Shown here: positions 24,375 through 33,546 of the stretch, one piece after another
Numbering within the stretch: the stretch's first letter is position 1
How the letters are laid out: each line of letters starts with the position of its first letter
DNA from: an uncultured Clostridia bacterium
GTDB taxonomy: Bacteria; Bacillota; Clostridia; RUG12999
Assembly: GCA_934792465.1 (NCBI GenBank)
Contig: CAKVOK010000031.1
Location: 1 to 39,802 of the forward strand
Reading direction: 5' to 3'
Length of the DNA: 39,802 bases
Made by a program: the position numbers and the translations under genes
The notes under the pieces: generated by a model
What the model saw: only the letters and a program-made list of their open reading frames with translations
Database searches by the model: none
Told to the model about the DNA's origin: nothing

Positions 24375-26612
24375 TTGGCTGCAAGAAAAAAGAAAAAATC
24401 AAGCATAAAAAACAGAATGATAGCATATACGGTGACGATTTCCATAATATTCTCCGCACTTGCCGTGCGCATAGCGTATATTCAGTTTGTACACGGCGAA
24501 GAATATTCTCAGGCGGTACTCGACCAGCAGACAAAGGAAAAAGAAATCACACCCAGAAGAGGTACCATATACGACTGCAACGGCAAAGAGCTTGCCGTAA
24601 GCGCAAGCGTGGACACTGTGGTTATAGACCCTGTAAAGATAGAAAAAAACGGTAACGGCGCAAGCGTTAAAAACGTTTTGTGTGAGGTTCTCGGTGTGGA
24701 CGGCGAGATTCTCGACAAAGCACTTGCAAAAAAATCGAGATTTGAATACATAAAGAAAAGAATAGATGCGGAGCAATCGCAAATTCTGCGTAACTATCTC
24801 GATGGTAAGGACGAAAACGGAAAGAAGTTTTCCGAAAAAGAGAAAAAGCTCTATAACATAACGGGCGTTGATTTGATTTCCGACACGAAAAGATACTATC
24901 CATACGGAAAATTGGCGGCTCAGGTTATAGGAACGATAGGTTCTGACAATCAGGGACTTGAAGGGCTCGAACTCGTATACGACGACTATCTGAAAGGTCA
25001 GGTCGGCAAAATCGTAAAATCCCAGCCGAATACGGAAGAAAAAAGTTTTGACTATGAGAAATATTACGATTCAAAGGCAGGCAACAGTCTAACGCTTACG
25101 ATAGACGAATCCATTCAGCGAATAGTCGAAAAATGCCTTGACGAGGCAGCTATAGAAAACAAGGCGGCAAAAGGTGCCTGCGCCGTGGTTATGGATCCGT
25201 ACAGCGGTGCGGTACTGGCAATGGCAAACAGTCCGTCTTACAACCTCAACGAGCCTTTGGAAATAACCGACGAGGAAACTCTCGAACAGTTAGATAAACT
25301 CAAAGGCGATGAATACAACAAATATTATGTTGAAGTCACATCGAAAATGAAACGAAACAAACCTGTTGTAGATACATACGAACCGGGTTCGACATTCAAG
25401 CTGATAACTTGTGCGATGGCACTCGAAGAAAACGTTACAACACTCGAGGATCATTATTCATGCAGCGGCAGCCTGACTGTTGGCGGCAGAAACATTCATT
25501 GCTGGAAAACAGCCGGACACGGCGGTCAGACATTCATGAAAGGGCTTGTAAACTCCTGCAACCCCGTGCTGATGAGCGTAGGCGCAAAGATAGGCAAAGA
25601 AAACTTCATAAAGAATTTCAAAATGTTCGGATTCAGAGAACCTACGGGTCTTGATTTTCCGGGCGAAGCGGTAGGTTCTTTCCACAATGAGGAAAAATTC
25701 AGCACAGTAGACCTTGCGGTATCGTCATTCGGTCAGAGTTTCCAGGTAACTCCGCTGCAAATGATAACGGCGATTTCATCGCTTATAAACGGCGGCACGC
25801 TGTATAAGCCATATCTTGTAAAGGAAATAAAAGCAGCGGACGGCAGCGTTATAAAATCACGTCAGCCGGAGGTTATACGTCACACGGTTTCAAAAGAAAC
25901 AAGCGAAAAAATGAAAAACGTTATGGAAACCGTTGTTGTGGAATCCGGAAGTACAGCCGCAGTAAAAGGCTACAGAATCGGCGGAAAAAGCGGAACAAGT
26001 GAAAAAATCCCCAGAGGAAGCGGAAAATATATCGGTTCTTTCGTGGGAGCCGCTCCGATAGACGACCCGAAAATAATATGTATGGTAATACTTGACGAGC
26101 CTATGGGCGAAAACTATTACGGCGGCGTTATCTCCGGTCCCGTTGCCGGAAAGATAATGAGCGAGGTTTTGCAGTATTACGGAATAGAACCGAAATACAC
26201 CGAAGAAGAACTCAAAGAAATAGATACAACAGTTCCCGACGTTCTGACAAAGGAAATCGATAATGCGAAGAATGCGGTAAAGGGATTTTCTCTTGTGCCG
26301 GCGGTACGCGGCAGCGGCAGCCAGGTAATCAGCCAGGAGCCCGCACCGGGAACAAAGGTAAAAAGCGGTTCTACCGTTATTCTATATACCGGCAGCAAAG
26401 AAGAAACAAAAAAAGTAAAAGTGCCGAACGTTATAGGAAAAACAGCGGAAGAAGCAAATAAGGATATAACAAACGCCGGTCTTACGGTAAAGGTTACGGG
26501 AAAGAAAAACGATAAACGCTCCGTTGTATCTCAGCAGAATCCGCCGCCGGACGCATTGACGGACGAGAAAGGCACAGTTGAGATAACGATGCAGGAAAAG
26601 TCAGAAGAATAG
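24375..26612 (+). CDS. Class B penicillin-binding protein with PASTA domains (SpoVD/FtsI-like)
   Basis: Septal peptidoglycan transpeptidase. A basic N-terminus and single membrane anchor (about 15-35) lead into the dimerisation domain. The transpeptidase domain has S339 in GSTFK (active site), S394 in SCN and K538 in KSGTS. Two PASTA domains (about 620-680 and 683-740, each opening PDV or PNV) end the protein. I choose TTG at 24375, five bases after AGAGGTGG; a GTG at 24366 lies inside that site. The position before murE matches spoVD in Bacillus and Clostridia. With no other class B PBP in the window, it could serve vegetative division, sporulation or both. Length 745. Confidence 0.93.
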   Translation: MAARKKKKSSIKNRMIAYTVTISIIFSALAVRIAYIQFVHGEEYSQAVLDQQTKEKEITPRRGTIYDCNGKELAVSASVDTVVIDPVKIEKNGNGASVKNVLCEVLGVDGEILDKALAKKSRFEYIKKRIDAEQSQILRNYLDGKDENGKKFSEKEKKLYNITGVDLISDTKRYYPYGKLAAQVIGTIGSDNQGLEGLELVYDDYLKGQVGKIVKSQPNTEEKSFDYEKYYDSKAGNSLTLTIDESIQRIVEKCLDEAAIENKAAKGACAVVMDPYSGAVLAMANSPSYNLNEPLEITDEETLEQLDKLKGDEYNKYYVEVTSKMKRNKPVVDTYEPGSTFKLITCAMALEENVTTLEDHYSCSGSLTVGGRNIHCWKTAGHGGQTFMKGLVNSCNPVLMSVGAKIGKENFIKNFKMFGFREPTGLDFPGEAVGSFHNEEKFSTVDLAVSSFGQSFQVTPLQMITAISSLINGGTLYKPYLVKEIKAADGSVIKSRQPEVIRHTVSKETSEKMKNVMETVVVESGSTAAVKGYRIGGKSGTSEKIPRGSGKYIGSFVGAAPIDDPKIICMVILDEPMGENYYGGVISGPVAGKIMSEVLQYYGIEPKYTEEELKEIDTTVPDVLTKEIDNAKNAVKGFSLVPAVRGSGSQVISQEPAPGTKVKSGSTVILYTGSKEETKKVKVPNVIGKTAEEANKDITNAGLTVKVTGKKNDKRSVVSQQNPPPDALTDEKGTVEITMQEKSEE

Positions 26613-26625
26613 GCAGGTGCTTAAC

Positions 26626-28044
26626 TTGAAACTAAACGAAATTATAAATTTGCTGCCGGCAGAGCTTGTCTGCGGCAGCGGAGATATACAGATAACAGGC
26701 ATAACAAACAATTCCCGAAACGTGAAAGAGGGATACCTCTTCATATGTATAAAAGGATTTAAAACAGACGGGCATAAATACATTGCGGACGCCGTAAAAA
26801 ACGGTGCTGCCGCAGTTGCCGTAACGGAAGATGCCGAGTGCTTCGGCGCAGCCGTTATTAAGGTGGGCGACGCAAGAATATTCATGGCACAGGCAAGCTG
26901 CATACTCTACGGCAATCCGAGCCACAAAATGAAAATGATAGGCGTAACCGGTACGAACGGCAAAACCACGGTAACGACGCTTATCAAAAACGTACTTGAT
27001 TTCACCGGCGAAAAAACGGGACTTATCGGCACAAACGAAACCGTAATCGGCAGTGAAAGACTGCCTGCCGAGCATACAACTCCCGAATCCTGCGATTTGC
27101 AGCGCATACTCGCCGAAATGGTTGAAAAAGGCGTTAAATACTGCGTTATGGAGGTTTCCTCCCATGCGCTGGAGCTTCACAGAATAGATGGCACGCGCTT
27201 CGACATAGGCATATTTACAAACCTGACGCATGACCATCTCGATTTGCACGGAACTATGGAAAATTACCTGAACGCCAAGGCAAAGCTTTTCGATATGGCG
27301 GAAATCGGCATAATCAATACGGACGACAGCTATGCAAACAGACTTAAAATCAAGAACAAAATAACTTATTCTATAGATTCCGATTCGGATTACAAAGCTT
27401 ATGACATAAACCTTTCCGAAAGAGGGGTCATATATAAGGTAAATAATCTCGATGTGCGTGTATTGCTGCCCGGAAGATTTTCGGTATACAACAGCGTTGC
27501 GGCGATAGCGGCACTCAAAACGCTCGGAATCAATGATGACAAAATCCTAAAAGGACTTATGGTGGCAAGAGGTGCGAAAGGCAGAGCCGAAATAGTTCAT
27601 ATAAACAAGCCTTACAAAGTAATGATAGATTTTGCACATACTCCGGACGGTCTTTACAATATACTTTCGACGGTTAAGGAATTTTGCAAGGGCAGGCTTA
27701 TAACCGTTTTCGGAGCGGCGGGTGACCGTGACAGCGAGAAACGTCCCGAAATGGGCGAAATCGTAGGGAAATATGCGGATTTTGCAATAATAACTTCGGA
27801 TAATCCGGCAAGTGAAAATCCTGCCGACATCATAAAGCAAGTCGAATCCGGAATGAAAAAAACTTCGTGCAAATATATATGTATCGAGGACAGGAAACAG
27901 GCGATACACTATGCAATGGATATGGCACATGAAAACGATTTTCTTCTCCTCGCCGGAAAGGGACACGAAACGTATCAGATAATGTCAGACGGCAAGCATC
28001 CGTTTTCGGAAAGCCAAATCGTAAAAGAATATGCGGAAAGATAA
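26626..28044 (+). CDS. murE: UDP-MurNAc-tripeptide synthetase MurE
   Basis: Adds the third stem-peptide residue to UDP-MurNAc-L-Ala-D-Glu in the cytoplasm. The 472-residue protein has the Mur-ligase P-loop GVTGTNGKTT at residue 106, VMEVSSHALELHRIDG, the YLNAKAKLF segment with the Lys that is carbamylated in homologues, and a C-terminal ligase domain. The substrate motif is D392-N-P-A395, not the DNPR of meso-diaminopimelate enzymes; Lys-type MurE such as that of Staphylococcus aureus has DNPA. I favour TTG at 26626 with AGGCAGGTG six bases before it; GTG at 26617 overlaps that site. Confidence 0.94.
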   Translation: MKLNEIINLLPAELVCGSGDIQITGITNNSRNVKEGYLFICIKGFKTDGHKYIADAVKNGAAAVAVTEDAECFGAAVIKVGDARIFMAQASCILYGNPSHKMKMIGVTGTNGKTTVTTLIKNVLDFTGEKTGLIGTNETVIGSERLPAEHTTPESCDLQRILAEMVEKGVKYCVMEVSSHALELHRIDGTRFDIGIFTNLTHDHLDLHGTMENYLNAKAKLFDMAEIGIINTDDSYANRLKIKNKITYSIDSDSDYKAYDINLSERGVIYKVNNLDVRVLLPGRFSVYNSVAAIAALKTLGINDDKILKGLMVARGAKGRAEIVHINKPYKVMIDFAHTPDGLYNILSTVKEFCKGRLITVFGAAGDRDSEKRPEMGEIVGKYADFAIITSDNPASENPADIIKQVESGMKKTSCKYICIEDRKQAIHYAMDMAHENDFLLLAGKGHETYQIMSDGKHPFSESQIVKEYAER

Positions 28045-28068
28045 AGAAAACCAAGGAGAGATTAATAT

Positions 28069-29022
28069 ATGAATATCACCTACTTATTATGTCTTATATC
28101 GTCTTTTGTAATATCGGCGGCTCTCGGCCCCGTTCTCATACCGTTTCTGCACAAGCTGAAATTCGGTCAGGAGATACGTGAGGAAGGTCCGAAATGGCAT
28201 ATGAAAAAATCCGGCACACCTACAATGGGCGGCATTATATTCATAATTGCCGTTGCGGTTGTCGGCGGCATAATGCTCAGAAAATCGCTGAAAGGTGTAA
28301 TGCTGATATACTTAAGCCTTGCGTTCGGCATAGTCGGCTTCATAGACGATTACATAAAGGTAGTTAAGAAAAGAAACCTCGGACTTACGGAAATTCAAAA
28401 GCTCATACTCCAGATTGTAGCGTCGTTTCTGTTTATGTATCTGCTCAAAATCAACGGTATTGTCGGCACGGAAGCACGCATTCCGTTTACCGGTATAAAA
28501 GTGGATTTCGGCATATGGTACATACCGATATGCATATTCGTTATCATAGGAACGGTAAATGCGGTAAACTTAACTGACGGTCTGGACGGTCTGGCAACCT
28601 CGGTTACTGTTATCGTAATGCTGTTTTTTATATCGGCTGCCGCAAAAATCGGCTGCCGGGAATCGGCGGTATTTGCCGTTATAACAGACGGTGCGCTGCT
28701 CGGATTCCTGATTTACAACAAATATCCGGCAAAGATATTCATGGGCGATACGGGTTCGCTGTTCCTCGGCGGTGCGGTAGCCGCACTTGCCGTATCAAAC
28801 GGACTTATATTCCACCTGATAATCGCCGGACTTGTATACGTACTCGAAACACTTTCCGTAATAATACAGGTAATATCGTTTAAGACAACGGGAAAAAGAG
28901 TATTTAAAATGAGTCCGATACATCACCATTTCGAGATGTGCGGATTCAGCGAAAGAAAAATCGTAGCTATGTTTTCGGCTGTCGCATTAATATCCGTAAT
29001 CATAGCTTATATAGGACTGTAA
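28069..29022 (+). CDS. mraY: Phospho-MurNAc-pentapeptide transferase MraY
   Basis: Integral membrane enzyme that joins phospho-MurNAc-pentapeptide to undecaprenyl phosphate, giving lipid I. The 317-residue protein has about ten hydrophobic segments, GPKWHMKKSGTPTMGG near residue 40, GFIDDYIKV near 88, NAVNLTDGLDGLATS near 165 and the MSPIHHHFEMCG motif near 282. A CCAAGGAG ribosome site precedes the ATG. It directly follows murE, whereas murF is usually between them. Confidence 0.97.
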   Translation: MNITYLLCLISSFVISAALGPVLIPFLHKLKFGQEIREEGPKWHMKKSGTPTMGGIIFIIAVAVVGGIMLRKSLKGVMLIYLSLAFGIVGFIDDYIKVVKKRNLGLTEIQKLILQIVASFLFMYLLKINGIVGTEARIPFTGIKVDFGIWYIPICIFVIIGTVNAVNLTDGLDGLATSVTVIVMLFFISAAAKIGCRESAVFAVITDGALLGFLIYNKYPAKIFMGDTGSLFLGGAVAALAVSNGLIFHLIIAGLVYVLETLSVIIQVISFKTTGKRVFKMSPIHHHFEMCGFSERKIVAMFSAVALISVIIAYIGL

Positions 29023-29040
29023 ACTTAGGGAGGTAGCAGG

Positions 29041-30219
29041 GTGAGAAATGACGGGCGAAGAACTGTAAGAAAAAGAAAAACGCTCATGGGCGAGCTTGCA
29101 AGGTCGCTGTCCTTTAAAGGCAATCTTGATATTGAATTTATCGTACTTATTCTTCTTATGCTTTTATTCGGGCTTATAATGGTTACAAGTGCCAGCTCGG
29201 TAAACGCCCTGTACAGACTGGGCGGAAGCATGGTCATAGCACGCAAACAGTTCATATGTGCGGCAATAGGCTTTATACTTATGATAGCAGTATCGAAAAT
29301 CGATTATCATATAATAACACATCCGAACGTGCTGATACCTTTTTTGGCGGGAACATGGTTTCTGATGATGATAACGGCGTTTGTCGGCGAAGAATACAAC
29401 GGTGCGAAACGCTGGATTTTCGGATTTCAGCCGTCGGAGCTGGCAAAAATAGGCTGGGTTCTGCTTTTTGCGAAAGTATGCTCCGGTCAGTCTGCCGAAC
29501 AACTCAGAAACTTCAAAAGCAGCTGGCTTACATACGGAATCATGATGGGAATTATAGCGGTTCCGCTGATACTCCAGCCGCATAAGAGTGCAATGGTTCT
29601 CATAGGACTTGTATGCCTTACAATAGTAATTGTTGCGGGCGCAAGCCTTAAATATTTCATTGTTGCACTGCCGTTCGGCGCAGGAGCTGTCGGCATAATA
29701 CTTATGGCGAGCGAATACAGCCGTGAGCGTATCATGAGCAGTATTGACCCGTTCAAGGACATAAGAGGCGCAGGCTGGCAGGCGGTGCAATCGCTTTATG
29801 CGATAGGTTCGGGCGGATTTTTCGGAAAAGGCTTGGGAAAAAGCGTGCAAAAGCAGCTATACATTCCCGAACCGCAAAACGACTTTATATTTTCGATAAT
29901 ATGCGAAGAGCTCGGACTTCTCGGTGCACTACTCGTGCTGCTTCTGTTCTTTATGTTTATAATACGCTGTATTAAAATAGGCTTTGAGGCTCCCGACAAG
30001 CTCGGCTGCCTAATATCCGTAGGCATGGGAACGCTTATATTCATGCAGATGGCAATAAACATAGCGGTTGTAACGGCGTCTATGCCCGTAACCGGTATGC
30101 CTCTCCCCTTTTTCAGTGCAGGCGGAACATCGCTTTTGTTCACAGTTGCCGGAATGGGGATAGTGCTCAATGTATCACGGCAGAGCAGACAAAGGAAGCT
30201 GCCGCCGAACAAAAAATAG
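29041..30219 (+). CDS. SEDS peptidoglycan glycosyltransferase FtsW/SpoVE
   Basis: SEDS polymerase that works with the class B PBP at the septum. The 392-residue protein has a basic N-terminus, then about ten membrane helices starting near residue 38 (IVLILLMLLFGLIMVTSASS). Family motifs include YNGAKRWI near 118, QPSELAKIGW, a loop with LYAIGSGGFFGKGLGKS near 258, PEPQNDFIFS, and TGMPLPFFSAGGTSL near 355. GTG start at 29041 with GGGAGGT six bases upstream. FtsW and SpoVE cannot be told apart here; murD, normally just before, is absent. Confidence 0.93.
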   Translation: MRNDGRRTVRKRKTLMGELARSLSFKGNLDIEFIVLILLMLLFGLIMVTSASSVNALYRLGGSMVIARKQFICAAIGFILMIAVSKIDYHIITHPNVLIPFLAGTWFLMMITAFVGEEYNGAKRWIFGFQPSELAKIGWVLLFAKVCSGQSAEQLRNFKSSWLTYGIMMGIIAVPLILQPHKSAMVLIGLVCLTIVIVAGASLKYFIVALPFGAGAVGIILMASEYSRERIMSSIDPFKDIRGAGWQAVQSLYAIGSGGFFGKGLGKSVQKQLYIPEPQNDFIFSIICEELGLLGALLVLLLFFMFIIRCIKIGFEAPDKLGCLISVGMGTLIFMQMAINIAVVTASMPVTGMPLPFFSAGGTSLLFTVAGMGIVLNVSRQSRQRKLPPNKK

Positions 30220-30239
30220 AAAGCAGAATGGTGATTACA

Positions 30240-31322
30240 ATGAAAGCAATACTTGCGGCAGGAGGAACTGCCGGTCATATCAATCCGGCAATAGCTATCG
30301 CCTCCGAAATCAGAAAGCACGGCGGTGAAGTTCTCTTCATAGGCAATGAAAAAAGCATGGAAAAAGAGCTTGTACCGAAAGCGGGATTTGATATAAAATG
30401 CATAAAGGTTTCGGGATTTCAGCGCAGACTTACGCTGAAAAACATAAAAACCGCCTGTCAGGCGGCAGAGGGTCTTGTGAAAACCAAGAAAATAATCAAG
30501 GAATATAAACCCGATATAGTAATAGGCTGCGGCGGATACGTTTCCGGTCCGGCGGTATATTCTGCGGCAAACCTGAAAATACCTACGCTCATTCATGAGC
30601 AGAATGCATTCCCGGGTCTTACAAACAAGATACTTTCCAAGGCTGTCGATACGATATGCATAAGCTTCAAAGGCAGCGAAAAATATTTTAAAACCAAGAA
30701 AAAAATAGTTTTCACGGGGAATCCCGTCAGAGAAAATATATTGGAAGTATCATATGAAGAAGCAAGAAAAAAGCTTAATATAACAAAGCCTTGCGTGCTT
30801 GCGTTCGGCGGAAGCCTGGGCGCAAAGAAAATCAACGACGTAATGCTCGGATATGTAAAAAATGCGGACGAAAGCATACATATTATATGGGGAACGGGGA
30901 AAAGATATTATGACGAGATTATTGAATCTCTGAAAGGCATAGCTCTTCCGAAAAATATAGAAATCCTCCCCTATATATACGATATGGACACAGCTATGAG
31001 CGCAAGCGACATAGTCGTATCGCGTGCCGGTGCAATCACGCTGAGCGAGATATGCGCAAAAGGGAAAGCGGCGGTGCTCATCCCCTCGCCGTATGTGGCG
31101 AACAACCACCAGGAATACAACGCACGTGCACTTGAAAAAGGCGGCGCAGCGATTATCATGACCGAGGGCGACATAACGCCCGACAAGCTCAAAACAACAA
31201 TAAACGGGCTTGTAAACGACAAAGCAAAACTCGAAAACATGAAGCAATGCGCACTGAAAATGTCAACTGCCGACGCCACGAGCCTTATTTATGAGGAAAT
31301 CAAAAAGCTTACGGAACGGTAA
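30240..31322 (+). CDS. murG: Lipid II synthase MurG
   Basis: GT28 enzyme on the inner membrane face that adds GlcNAc to lipid I. The 360-residue protein has GGTAGHINPA at residues 6-15, IGCGGYVSGP near 95, LIHEQNAFPG near 120, the second-domain loop FGGSLGAKKIN near 185, and the donor site SRAGAITLSEI near 260 with NHQEYNA near 287. I choose the ATG at 30240, six bases after GGTGAT; the ATG at 30228 has no usable site. Confidence 0.96.
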   Translation: MKAILAAGGTAGHINPAIAIASEIRKHGGEVLFIGNEKSMEKELVPKAGFDIKCIKVSGFQRRLTLKNIKTACQAAEGLVKTKKIIKEYKPDIVIGCGGYVSGPAVYSAANLKIPTLIHEQNAFPGLTNKILSKAVDTICISFKGSEKYFKTKKKIVFTGNPVRENILEVSYEEARKKLNITKPCVLAFGGSLGAKKINDVMLGYVKNADESIHIIWGTGKRYYDEIIESLKGIALPKNIEILPYIYDMDTAMSASDIVVSRAGAITLSEICAKGKAAVLIPSPYVANNHQEYNARALEKGGAAIIMTEGDITPDKLKTTINGLVNDKAKLENMKQCALKMSTADATSLIYEEIKKLTER

Positions 31323-31326
31323 TCAA

Positions 31327-31355
31327 TTAACAAAAAATGTATTTGTGCATATTAT
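31327..31355 (+). promoter_or_regulatory. Candidate murA promoter
   Basis: -35 TTAACA (31327-31332), 17-base spacer, -10 TATTAT (31350-31355). The -10 lies inside the left arm of a 13-bp inverted repeat, so a protein on that dyad would control it. Confidence 0.62.
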
Positions 31356-31417
31356 GTATTATATTCAGAAATTTTTCGGTGGGACGATACATAATATGCC
31401 GGGTCGTACACCGAAAA
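31347..31417 (+). promoter_or_regulatory. Interlocking inverted repeats before murA
   Basis: Arm A GCATATTATGTAT (31347-31359) pairs with A' ATACATAATATGC (31387-31399), 13 perfect pairs. Arm B TTTTCGGTG (31373-31381), inside the A loop, pairs with B' CACCGAAAA (31409-31417), nine perfect pairs, lying beyond A'. The order A-B-A'-B' allows a pseudoknot or two exclusive folds. Transcripts starting at the local promoter (about 31361) would lack arm A and could only form B:B'. Confidence 0.8.
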
Positions 31418-31448
31418 CGCATTAATTCAGCGGAGGTGCTGCGGCATT

Positions 31449-32699
31449 ATGGGAAAACTTATCGTACACGGCGGAAACAGGCTTTCCGGAAATATAAAGA
31501 TACACGGCGCAAAGAACTCGGTACTTCCGATACTTGCGGCAACTGTACTTTGCGGCGACGAATGTATAATAGATAACTGCCCGAAAATAAGTGATGTTGA
31601 AATAACGCTTGAAATTCTTAAATCACTCGGCTGCACGGCAGAATTTAAAAACGGCAGTATTTACATAAATTCGTCCGGATTCTCGAAAAACGAAATACCC
31701 GAACACCTGATGCGCAAGCTTCGCTCATCTGTCGTGTTCCTCGGAAGCATACTTGCGAAAAGCGGCAAAGCGAGATGCAGTATTCCCGGCGGCTGCGCCA
31801 TCGGCAAGCGCCCCATAAACTATCATTTAAAAGCGTTTGAAACAATGGGCGCTTCGGCAAGCTTCGACGGGAAATATATAGACGTTGAACAAATAAAGCC
31901 GAAGGACAGCGTTGTCATGCTCAAAATGCCGTCTGTGGGAGCAACGGAAAACACAATGCTTTTCGCCTGTCTGGGCGAAAGAAAAACAGTTATAATAAAT
32001 GCGGCGTGCGAACCGGAGATTGTTGATTTGCAGAATTTTTTAAACAAAATGGGTGCAAGAATCAGCGGAGCAGGCACATCTGCCGTAACAATATACGGAG
32101 TTAAAAAGCTTCATGGGACGCATCACGAAATAATCCCCGACAGAATCGAAGCCGCAACGTATATGATAACCGCAGCGGCAGCCGGCGGAGAATTAAATAT
32201 ATCAAACGTCAATCCGCAGCACGTTAAGAGCATTTCGGATATTCTCGCAAGCTGCGGAACGGATATATCGGAGAGTAAAAGCGAAATATGCGTAAAATCC
32301 GCAAAAAGGCTTAATGCATATCCTATGATTAATACAAGACCTTATCCGGGATTCCCTACAGATGTGCAGTCCGTATTAATGGCGGCAATGGCATCTGCGG
32401 ACGGAATAAGCGTAATCGTGGAAAATATTTTTGAAAACAGATTTTCTACGGCAAACGAGCTTATGAAAATGGGAGCGAATATAAAGCTCAGCGGAAAAAG
32501 AGCCGTAATATGCGGCAAAGCAAAGCTTCACGGTGCGACAGTATCCGCACCGGATTTAAGAGGCGGAGCGGCACTGGCTGCGGCGGCAATACTCGCCGGC
32601 GGCGAAACCGTTATAGAAAACACGGAATATATTGAACGCGGATACGAAAATTTCGAAAACACGCTTTGCAGCGTCGGAGCGGATATAATTAAAATTTAA
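31449..32699 (+). CDS. murA: UDP-N-acetylglucosamine 1-carboxyvinyltransferase MurA
   Basis: First committed step of peptidoglycan synthesis: transfers enolpyruvate from PEP to UDP-GlcNAc. The 416-residue inside-out barrel begins GGNRLSGNIKIHGAKNSVLP (K and N of the KN motif near residue 21). The fosfomycin-target cysteine is present as C116 in PGGCAIGKRP, and the R..PG-FPTD loop near 300 is intact (NTRPYPGFPTDVQ). A GGAGGTG site lies upstream of the ATG. It is followed by divIB after a 66-base gap. Confidence 0.96.
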   Translation: MGKLIVHGGNRLSGNIKIHGAKNSVLPILAATVLCGDECIIDNCPKISDVEITLEILKSLGCTAEFKNGSIYINSSGFSKNEIPEHLMRKLRSSVVFLGSILAKSGKARCSIPGGCAIGKRPINYHLKAFETMGASASFDGKYIDVEQIKPKDSVVMLKMPSVGATENTMLFACLGERKTVIINAACEPEIVDLQNFLNKMGARISGAGTSAVTIYGVKKLHGTHHEIIPDRIEAATYMITAAAAGGELNISNVNPQHVKSISDILASCGTDISESKSEICVKSAKRLNAYPMINTRPYPGFPTDVQSVLMAAMASADGISVIVENIFENRFSTANELMKMGANIKLSGKRAVICGKAKLHGATVSAPDLRGGAALAAAAILAGGETVIENTEYIERGYENFENTLCSVGADIIKI

Positions 32700-32765
32700 C
32701 CGGGAAACTGCTGTGCTTTGCGCAGCGGATTCCGCAGGGACAAGCAGTAAAAGAGGTGAGCGGAT

Positions 32766-33536
32766 ATGGCAAAACAACAGCGTCAGATGTCTAAATATCA
32801 GCAGCAGCGAATCATGAAACGCCGCAAAAAAAGAATGAAGCGAATCATGTTCTTTTTGAAAACGGCGGTTATACTTGCCGCTTTGTATGCGTTGGTTTTT
32901 CATACGCCGCTTTTCAAAATCAACAGCATAAAGCCTGTCGGCAACAGCCATGTTGAGGATAAACAGATAATCATGGCGGCGGACATCAAGCAAGGACAGA
33001 ATATTTTAAAAATGAACCGCAAAAATGCGATAAAAGAAATAAAAAGAATACCATATATAGATGACGTAAAGATAAAATACAAATTTTACGGAAAGATAGA
33101 AATTCAGGTTAAAGAATCCGAAAACGCCGTTGCCGTAAAAAGCGGAAAAAAATTTATTTATGTCGATAAAAATTTAAAAGTGCTGGAAATTGCCGATAAA
33201 CAGGGCGATTTGCCGGTTGCGGAGGGATTTTCCGTCAAAAAAAATAAAATTGGCAGCAAAATTACTATTGACGAATCCCAAAAATTTGATATAATATTAT
33301 TATACAGAAAAATTTTAATTGAAAAAAATATATATAAAGATACGAAAAAATTCTTGTATGACGAAAGCGGGCTTACTCTCGTTATGAAAGACGGCATAAA
33401 GGTGGTATGCGGAACGTCGCAGGACGCCGAATACAAGATTTCGGCATATCTCGAATGCCGAAAAGCACAGCCGGAAATAACGGTAGGTACGTTCGACGTG
33501 ACTACGCCGTCCAAAATTATTTACAGTATCGATTAG
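32766..33536 (+). CDS. ftsQ: Cell division protein DivIB/FtsQ
   Basis: Bitopic division protein of 256 residues. The cytoplasmic N-terminus is extremely basic and Gln-rich (MAKQQRQMSKYQQQRIMKRR). The membrane helix spans about 35-48, followed by a POTRA domain (about 48-118: FKINSIKPVGNSHVEDKQI, ILKMNRKNAIKEIKRIPYID) and the beta domain. It forms a complex with FtsL and DivIC that regulates the septal synthase. An AAGAGGTG site precedes the ATG. The gap before it contains only a weak GC-rich hairpin. Confidence 0.9.
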   Translation: MAKQQRQMSKYQQQRIMKRRKKRMKRIMFFLKTAVILAALYALVFHTPLFKINSIKPVGNSHVEDKQIIMAADIKQGQNILKMNRKNAIKEIKRIPYIDDVKIKYKFYGKIEIQVKESENAVAVKSGKKFIYVDKNLKVLEIADKQGDLPVAEGFSVKKNKIGSKITIDESQKFDIILLYRKILIEKNIYKDTKKFLYDESGLTLVMKDGIKVVCGTSQDAEYKISAYLECRKAQPEITVGTFDVTTPSKIIYSID

Positions 33537-33546
33537 GAGGAGAAAA

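Noticed and set aside
29761..30240. Break or missing start at the ftsW/murG junction
   Set aside because: Both frames are complete; murG has a sound ribosome site at the ATG at 30240, so there is no frameshift.
26177..30596. Long open frames antisense to dcw genes
   Set aside because: They lack ribosome sites, cover opposite strands of clearly conserved genes and show biased shadow composition.
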